A program made the translations under genes and the position numbers. Below are positions 43,724 through 48,650 of a stretch of DNA of 48,650 bases, piece by piece (the stretch's first letter is position 1; every line of letters begins with the position of its first letter). Below the pieces are notes generated by a model. It ran no database searches and had not been told where the DNA came from. It saw only the letters and a program-made list of their open reading frames with translations. This DNA comes from Clostridia bacterium (GTDB lineage: Bacteria; Bacillota; Clostridia; Acetivibrionales; DSM-2933), in the NCBI GenBank assembly GCA_026418275.1, contig JAOABQ010000092.1, forward strand, positions 1-48,650, read 5' to 3'.

Positions 43724-44639
43724 GCCCCTCACCCCCTATGATAGAAATAAAGTAGTTTTCAAGCGTATCTCCCTGTATGGAATAATCAGTAATGACAAAT
43801 CCATTATCAAAGATGGTTTTTGCCACTAATTCCTTTTCATCCAGATAATCGTAAAGTTTTACTGTTTTATCCGGCATAACCTTATAATTGGTTGTGCCTA
43901 ACTGCGTTTCAAGTATGCTTACCAGCTTTTCAGGCTGATCGCAACCAATCAGAATATGATGCTTACAGTTCTCTTCCAGTTCCCTAAGGGTGATAGCTTG
44001 TTTAATTATTCCTTGATGGATAATGATATAATCAGTTGCAACTTGATAGAGCTCCGGTAGATTGTGGCTGGATATAAGAATGGTCATCTGTCGTTCCTCG
44101 CACAGCTTAATCAGTAAATTCCTTATCTCCACAACACCGATGGGGTCGAGACCGTTAATTGGCTCATCCAGGATTAGCAGTTCAGGTTCTCCGAGCAAAG
44201 CAATGGATATACCCAAACGTTGTTTCATACCAAGAGAGAAGTTCTTTACTTTCTTTTTACCTGTATTACTCAATCCCACCAGTTCTAATAACTCGTTCTC
44301 GATAGTCTTGCTCGGAATACCTCGTATTACCCTGTGATATGTGAGATTTTCCTGCGCGGTCATGTATGGAATGAAGCTGGGGTACTCAATCATGCAACCC
44401 AATCTTTTTCTTTCAGCCTGTACGCTTTTATCATCTTTTTTTCCAAAAAGTTCAATATTGCCTTTTGTAGGAAAAGCAAGCCCAGCAATCATGCGCATCA
44501 ATGTCGTTTTTCCCGCACCGTTTTGTCCAATTAAGCCGTATATCTTACCTGCTTCCAAAGTTACAGACACACTTTGCAAAACATTGACACCATGATAACT
44601 TTTCGTCAGGTTATTTGTCTTCAAAATATATTCTTTCAT
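43716..44639 (-). CDS. ABC transporter ATP-binding protein, BcrA-type
   Basis: A 307-residue ATPase. Walker A is GQNGAGKTT at 38-46, the signature is FSLGMKQRLGIS, Walker B is LLILDEPINGLDP, and the switch His is in ISSHNLPELYQ. A C-terminal extension of about 90 residues (HHILIGCDQPEKLVSILETQ..., DYSIQGDTLENYFISIIGG) is typical of the BcrA/LanF branch that serves peptide antibiotic immunity and export. It lies between the response regulator gene and the permease gene. Together with the kinase they form a regulator-transporter-sensor operon. Confidence 0.93.
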   Translation of the reverse strand: MKEYILKTNNLTKSYHGVNVLQSVSVTLEAGKIYGLIGQNGAGKTTLMRMIAGLAFPTKGNIELFGKKDDKSVQAERKRLGCMIEYPSFIPYMTAQENLTYHRVIRGIPSKTIENELLELVGLSNTGKKKVKNFSLGMKQRLGISIALLGEPELLILDEPINGLDPIGVVEIRNLLIKLCEERQMTILISSHNLPELYQVATDYIIIHQGIIKQAITLRELEENCKHHILIGCDQPEKLVSILETQLGTTNYKVMPDKTVKLYDYLDEKELVAKTIFDNGFVITDYSIQGDTLENYFISIIGGEGHV

Positions 44640-44731
44640 TTTCTCACCTGTCCTTTCAATAATTAAGTATAAAGTTTAAAGGTTTAGAAAAGGTTAAGAT
44701 AGAAGACAAAAACGTAAAGATTCAGATAAGA

Positions 44732-45412
44732 TTATTCTTTATAAAGGCGATAGCCAAGTCCCCACACAGTTTCAATATACTCCTCATTTGCATTCACCAT
44801 TTTCAATTTGCTTCTTAGATTGCTTATATGCGTCTTTACGGCATTATCATCACCAAGATATGCATCTTGCCAAATAGTTTCATACAGATTCGATTTGGTG
44901 AACACTTTGCTTCTGTTTTTGAGAAGCAGTTCGATAATCTGATATTCCTTTGCAGTCAGGTCAAGTTCTTTACAATTGACGGTTACACACTTTGCATTAT
45001 CATCAAGCACCATGTCCTTGTACTGCAAAACCTTTCCATGCTGTCCCTGCTTTCGGGAGCGCCGCAGAATTGTTTCTACCCTTGCAACAGCTTCGTCCAG
45101 ATCAAAAGGCTTTGTTATATAATCATCAGCTCCCATCTTCAAAAGGTCGATTTTTGTACTGACCAAGTCCTTGGCTGAAATAATTATTACAGGAATATCT
45201 GAAAAACTTCGCACTTCTTTCAATACCTCATCTCCGCTTTTGTAAGGGAGCATAATATCAAGGAGAATCAAGTCATATTCCTGCGACTTGATTTCTTTAA
45301 GTCCGTCGACGCCGGTATAAGCTGAATAGACCAGGTAGCCTTTGCCGACTAATACCTCTGAAAGCATTTTATTTACATCTTTGTTGTCTTCCACAATCAG
45401 GATTTTGTACAT
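44732..45412 (-). CDS. OmpR/PhoB-family response regulator
   Basis: A 226-residue regulator. The receiver has acidic residues VEDNKD, phosphoacceptor Asp52 in LLDIMLPYKSGDEVL, Ser/Thr and Lys in IISAKD and ITKPFD. The DNA-binding winged helix (VTVNCKELDLTAKEYQIIELLLKNRSKVFTKSNLYETIW, ending VWGLGYRLYKE) marks the OmpR family, close to VanR-type proteins. It is the first gene of the operon and probably controls its own transporter genes. It begins with MYKILIVED. No obvious paired operator was found in the 500 bases upstream. Confidence 0.92.
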   Translation of the reverse strand: MYKILIVEDNKDVNKMLSEVLVGKGYLVYSAYTGVDGLKEIKSQEYDLILLDIMLPYKSGDEVLKEVRSFSDIPVIIISAKDLVSTKIDLLKMGADDYITKPFDLDEAVARVETILRRSRKQGQHGKVLQYKDMVLDDNAKCVTVNCKELDLTAKEYQIIELLLKNRSKVFTKSNLYETIWQDAYLGDDNAVKTHISNLRSKLKMVNANEEYIETVWGLGYRLYKE

Positions 45413-45956
45413 ATTTATTTACCACCTTATTGAGGATATCTTGTTATTTCCATAGGGATTCAGAAGCTAAGGCATAAATTCAGCCGTTGCATCTACTCCC
45501 AATATCTTAATATTCCATATGATCCTGTTCCGATTTTGGTTTCTATATATTTAATTTTATTTTCACATAGATTTAATTAAAGGTCAATGAATGGCATCAC
45601 AATTGACATAACACTAGGAACAAAAGACTTTTGCAAATGCAAAAGTCTTTTGTTCCTAGTGTTTCAGAAAGTTTTAGTATATAAGAATTATCTCAAATTA
45701 TATTTGATTTTTTTATAAGTACATATCCAATTTACATAATTAAAACCTTGTAACGTCTACTACTCGCTGATTTTACTGCTGCAACGTATTCACCTACTTG
45801 TTTGCTATTGTTTTCTTATATACTCTTAATTGCTCTCAAATTATCCATAATAAAATCCAGTATATTTTCAGGACCTGCATCTATCTCCAATCATCCACAC
45901 ATATTTCAAATATATACCTCTGCAATTTAGTTGAACCATTTTTTATAGGTGGAAGT
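45413..45956. other. Intergenic region with long inverted repeat
   Basis: 544 bases upstream of the response regulator gene. It holds the 25-bp inverted repeat at 45611-45662 and otherwise no supported gene. The operon promoter should be in the left part. Confidence 0.5.
45611..45662. repeat. 25-bp perfect inverted repeat with two-base loop
   Basis: Positions 45611-45635 are the exact reverse complement of 45638-45662, with AA between. It starts with ACACTAGGAACAAAAG. The stem could be an unusually long terminator for the decayed gene on its right, which ends 295 bases away, or a relic of a small mobile element. No direct repeats flank it. Confidence 0.7.
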
Positions 45957-46330
45957 TCATTGCTCATTGTTGGCAATGAAAACAATATTTTTTTTTGGAT
46001 CTACTTTTCTTAATACCAGTTTCAATTCTTTAGTTTTCACAAACTCCTCCGAAGTAACCGTGCAAGATTCAATAACATCCCATTCTTCACCCCGCAAATT
46101 CATCGTTGTCCTCGCTTCAAAACTATAAGGCAGCTGATCTGGAGACATATCAGAAACAGAAAATACTATCACAGTTTCAACAATCTTACATTTATTGTCT
46201 TCTTAAATATATATTTAACTTTATCAAACATACCGACTACTTTATTTCCATCAATACCTGCATGTTTCCTTGCCAAAAGAGATCCACATTTGACTGATAA
46301 AATTCTGAAAAATCATTATATTTCATAAAC
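45957..46330 (-). pseudogene. Frameshifted unknown gene, about 120 codons
   Basis: On the minus strand three frames join into one protein-like sequence. It starts at ATG 46330 (MKYNDFSEFYQSNVDLFWQG), shifts near 46265-46275 to KHAGIDGNKVVGMFDKVKYI, and shifts again near 46197-46203 to KCKIVETVIVFSVSDMSPDQ. It ends at 45957 with KNIVFIANNEQ. Each part is hydrophilic with normal residue balance, and none is complete alone. Either two single-base changes have broken the gene or the assembly carries errors in A-rich runs. No family was recognised. It lies 13 bases after the ankyrin gene on the same strand, so the two may have been co-transcribed, perhaps as a small effector/immunity-type pair (inference). 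Confidence 0.55.
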
Positions 46331-46343
46331 ACACCTTATCATT

Positions 46344-47738
46344 TTATTGTACATTATGATGCCTGTTAATTATATCTGCAATATCATTAAACCCTTGTTT
46401 AAGAGCCAATTCCAAGGCTGTCAACCCTTCATTTTGTTTGAGAGTCACATTTGCAGAATAGTTTAAAAACAATTCAACTAATTCCCTATATCCTTTTTTT
46501 GCAGCAATCATAATGGGTGTCATACCTTCTGAATTCTGTATATTTATATCAGCTCCATTTTGAACTAAATATTTTACTGCATTAATACATCTGCTCTGGG
46601 TAGCCAAAGCTAAAGCTGTACTGCCATTAATATTCTTCTCATCAACAATAGCACCTTTTTCTATAAGTATTTTTAAATACTCACCCTTATCCTTTCTAGC
46701 GCACTTCATCAAAGCTGTATTACTGACTTCATTCTTAAAGTTCACATCAGCACCACTTTTTACAAGTAAATCAATCATCTCAACATTACCTTTATCAATT
46801 GCTTTGAACAGTATACTGTCATTATTTATTTTTATATTAGGATTAAAGGATGTTCTATATGGAGTAAGAATGACTGGATTAATAGATTCTTTTGCCGCAT
46901 ATTTTGACATTTCAATTATATTAATTTTGATATTTATATCATTATAAATTTGTGTTAATGCAATATGTCCCGCAGTTTTTGAATCAGGTGCAATTACAAA
47001 GTGACTATAGTTTAAAAGATCATTATCACCCGCATTGGACTTATTCACCTGATAAATTCTATTTTCTATATCCGTATTAATCTTAATGTCCTCACATTCA
47101 AGTTTTATATAATCTACAAAGAATTTTTTATTGTATGAAGCATAAATAATCGGCCATCTATCCCTTAACTCTTGACTTAATCTTAAAATGTAATAATTAC
47201 TTAAATCATCAGTTTGCTTATGGTATTCCAGATTATTCTTATATAGAAAATCAAGTGCATCCTTTTCATTTGCAGCAGATAGAATATAGCAATCTTCTTT
47301 ACGCAATTGAAACTGTGGAGTTTCTGAAATTAGAAACAAATATAGCTTTGTTTTAACATATTCATCTACACCAACAGTCTTATTCAGAACTTCTTCAAAT
47401 ACTCTGAGTTTTTTAGGATATTTGTTGGCCCCAAGATAATCCTCAATCTTCCTGTAAGTTCCATCTTCCATTGTTATTGTAATTATACAGGTTGCGTGAC
47501 ATGTTGCATAACGGGTTGCTTTCTTTTCTTTCATTTTAAAGTTATTGTATTCAGATATTAACCGGTTAAGCTCTTCAATCTTAACCTCAGAAATACTCCA
47601 TTGATAATATCCGAGTCTTGAAACAAAAGATTTGCCGGAATATCTTACCAAGCCTTTAGAATCAATAACTACCTTATATACCGGCGCTACACCGAAATTT
47701 GGTGTTCTCTCCAAAATAATTTCTTTAAATTTGCTCAC
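46344..47738 (-). CDS. DUF6438 domain protein with C-terminal ankyrin repeats
   Basis: A 464-residue protein. Residues 1-115 match DUF6438 as I know it: EIILERTPNFGVAPVYKVVIDSKG..., then VRYSGKSFV and IEDYLGANKYPKKLRVFEE. A middle part of about 200 residues is unassigned. The C-terminal 155 residues form about five ankyrin repeats (KGNVEMIDLLVKSGADVNFK, STALALATQS, GMTPIMIAAKKGYRELVELF). It has no signal peptide or membrane helix. The GTG at 47738 is best supported, with GGAGGGG seven bases upstream; an ATG 33 bases earlier has no such site. Its neighbours are decayed or unknown small genes. Protein binding is the likely role of the ankyrin part; a partner cannot be named. Confidence 0.8.
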   Translation of the reverse strand: MSKFKEIILERTPNFGVAPVYKVVIDSKGLVRYSGKSFVSRLGYYQWSISEVKIEELNRLISEYNNFKMKEKKATRYATCHATCIITITMEDGTYRKIEDYLGANKYPKKLRVFEEVLNKTVGVDEYVKTKLYLFLISETPQFQLRKEDCYILSAANEKDALDFLYKNNLEYHKQTDDLSNYYILRLSQELRDRWPIIYASYNKKFFVDYIKLECEDIKINTDIENRIYQVNKSNAGDNDLLNYSHFVIAPDSKTAGHIALTQIYNDINIKINIIEMSKYAAKESINPVILTPYRTSFNPNIKINNDSILFKAIDKGNVEMIDLLVKSGADVNFKNEVSNTALMKCARKDKGEYLKILIEKGAIVDEKNINGSTALALATQSRCINAVKYLVQNGADINIQNSEGMTPIMIAAKKGYRELVELFLNYSANVTLKQNEGLTALELALKQGFNDIADIINRHHNVQ

Positions 47739-47794
47739 AAAATATCCCCTCCAAGTCTCAAATAGAATCAATACTAATTTTTCATATTTTTAAG

Positions 47795-47976
47795 TTAATC
47801 CTTTTCATACTCTTCTTCGAATTTATATTTTAAAATTCTCCAGTTTTTCCCTCTTTAAAGCCAGGTGCGTCCAAATCTCCTGGAATCTCTTTTAGAATAA
47901 TAACCGGAAGAGGCAAAGCTATTTCGTATACTTCTTCTGGGACATTATGCAAATCATGTTCCCAGCAAATATACTT
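47795..47976 (-). pseudogene. C-terminal remnant of an unknown gene with a frameshift
   Basis: A minus-strand stretch without a start encodes YICWEHDLHNVPEEVYEIAL and PLPVIILKEIPGDLDAPG, then a stop. A one-base shift in the A run near 47845-47851 would join it to NWRILKYKFEEEYEKD before the next stop at 47795. Both parts look like real protein. I recognise no family. Lack of a start suggests that its 5' part has been lost. Confidence 0.4.
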
Positions 47977-47995
47977 CTAACAATATTTTATGGAA

Positions 47996-48520
47996 TCATG
48001 TAAAGAACTCTACCTTTAAGCCATATTTTATAAATTCACTTTGTATACTTCTATAGTGAAAATAATCATAATTTGCCTCTAGTAAAACCGGCTTTTCTGA
48101 TTTAAACATTTCAGAAATTTTTATTACATTATAGCCGCTAAATCCTGCAAATTGTTTTAAAAAATTCATTAGTTCTCTTGTAATTTTTATATTTGAAGTT
48201 GGTTCTAACCAAAGCCTTCCATTGTGACAAATCGAGTCAAGATATTCTTCATTGATTAAGATACTATCAAATTCACCCATTAATCTTTTAGTCATATCCC
48301 AAACATCTTTCCATTGTTCTGGTACAGCTTGCGAGAAGCTAAATTCTAAAGTTGATCCAATGTTATTGATTATTAACTCGTAGTATACTCCATCGCATAC
48401 ACCATAATCTCTTTTTGCAATAATAGGAATTGATATATTTGAAAGACACTTTATAACTGACTCTGAATAGCCTTTTTCCATTTTTCGCAGCTTATATTTA
48501 ATGGTTGGCGTCAGTAACAT
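47996..48520 (-). CDS. Unknown protein, 174 residues
   Basis: No family recognised. The protein is soluble, of mixed alpha/beta character, with GVYYELIINNIGSTLEFSFS near residue 45, a Trp-containing VPEQWKDVWDMTKRLMGEFD segment and a C-terminal RSIQSEFIKYGLKVEF. The size and the acidic, hydrophilic make-up are like many immunity-type or small accessory proteins, but this is only a resemblance. The start at ATG 48520 has no strong ribosome binding site, and an internal ATG at codon 14 is an alternative. It lies between a decayed reading frame and a possible insertion sequence. Codon use is as AT-rich as its neighbours. Real gene likely; function unknown. Confidence 0.55.
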   Translation of the reverse strand: MLLTPTIKYKLRKMEKGYSESVIKCLSNISIPIIAKRDYGVCDGVYYELIINNIGSTLEFSFSQAVPEQWKDVWDMTKRLMGEFDSILINEEYLDSICHNGRLWLEPTSNIKITRELMNFLKQFAGFSGYNVIKISEMFKSEKPVLLEANYDYFHYRSIQSEFIKYGLKVEFFT

Positions 48521-48563
48521 TGCATTAAATTTATAGGAAGATATTTACGGTAGAAAAATAAAA

Positions 48564-48624
48564 CTCCTTTAGCTAAGATTAGGTTTGTGTCCTGACCGAT
48601 ACAATCCCAAAATTAGTAAAGGAG
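48564..48624 (+). other. Stem that would hide the ribosome binding site of the edge gene
   Basis: CTCCTTTA (48564-48571) and CTAA (48573-48576) can pair with TTAG (48613-48616) and TAAAGGAG (48617-48624). The latter includes the Shine-Dalgarno of the frame starting at 48631. Such leaders near the end of insertion sequences block translation from outside transcripts. Confidence 0.45.
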
Positions 48625-48630
48625 CTAACA

Positions 48631-48650
48631 ATGAGATATTATATCAGGAA
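48631..48650 (+). CDS. Start of a reading frame cut by the window edge, possibly a transposase
   Basis: ATG preceded by AAAGGAG at six bases; only six codons (M-R-Y-Y-I-R) are inside the window. The foldable leader and the position beside decayed genes suggest an insertion sequence, but the protein cannot be identified from six residues. Confidence 0.35.

Noticed and set aside
45611..45662. The long hairpin as a complete MITE
   Set aside because: No flanking target-site duplication or second copy could be found in the window.
1..48650. CRISPR arrays, tRNA and rRNA genes, prophage
   Set aside because: No regularly spaced repeats, no tRNA cloverleaf or rRNA stretch, and no phage structural genes were recognised by reading; a covariance search would be needed to exclude a tRNA.

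Overview
The window looks like a chromosomal segment of a low-GC, endospore-forming, anaerobic Firmicute of the cellulosome-bearing clostridial type. The evidence is direct: a complete gerA-type spore germinant receptor operon, a stand-alone anaerobic CO dehydrogenase (cooS), a secreted protein ending in a type I dockerin, a T-box leader on argS, a cobalamin riboswitch and two methyl-accepting chemotaxis proteins. No rRNA, tRNA, CRISPR array or prophage was seen. Almost all genes lie on the minus strand. The exceptions are a hemerythrin-like gene, a small membrane protein gene, an aldehyde dehydrogenase gene, two small XRE regulators and a truncated reading frame at the right edge.

Layout. 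0.2-5.5 kb: hemerythrin-like protein, DUF5668-type membrane protein, cooS, and a secreted PIG-L deacetylase with dockerin. 6.2-10.6 kb: the germination operon in the order A-C-small 2TM protein-B, behind a good sigma-G-type promoter. 10.7-12.1 kb: aldehyde dehydrogenase. 12.2-16.4 kb: a divergent type II topoisomerase pair. 16.7-19.2 kb: argS under T-box control with a macro-domain gene behind it. 19.2-29 kb: a lipid- or acyl-type metabolic neighbourhood with fabG, a secreted esterase, a binding lipoprotein, a DUF2889 protein, three KAS III-type enzymes, a 3-hydroxyacyl-CoA dehydrogenase and a PilZ-like protein. 29.5-35 kb: chemoreceptor, LytTR regulator with an altered phosphoacceptor, DUF1877 protein and sirtuin. 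35.2-36.2 kb: tandem XRE regulators with repeated palindromic operators. 36.6-41.8 kb: exported amidohydrolase, a short RlmN-like radical SAM enzyme behind a complete cobalamin riboswitch and attenuator, and a second chemoreceptor. 42-45.4 kb: response regulator, ABC ATPase, ABC permease and histidine kinase in one operon of the peptide-antibiotic sensing/efflux kind. 46-48.6 kb: a decayed stretch with two frameshifted reading frames, a DUF6438-ankyrin protein, an unknown gene, and what may be the left end of an insertion sequence.

How the parts fit. The four germination genes are translationally coupled and should build one membrane receptor in the forespore. FabH2, the 3-hydroxyacyl-CoA dehydrogenase, the FabH-like protein lacking the decarboxylation residues, and DUF2889 are closely spaced and probably make one acyl product, with a near-duplicate FabH3 just upstream. 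This cluster is the best candidate here for an undescribed pathway. The cobalamin-controlled RlmN-like enzyme is the best candidate for an undescribed regulatory link. Functions are assigned from motifs read by eye; no database search was possible.
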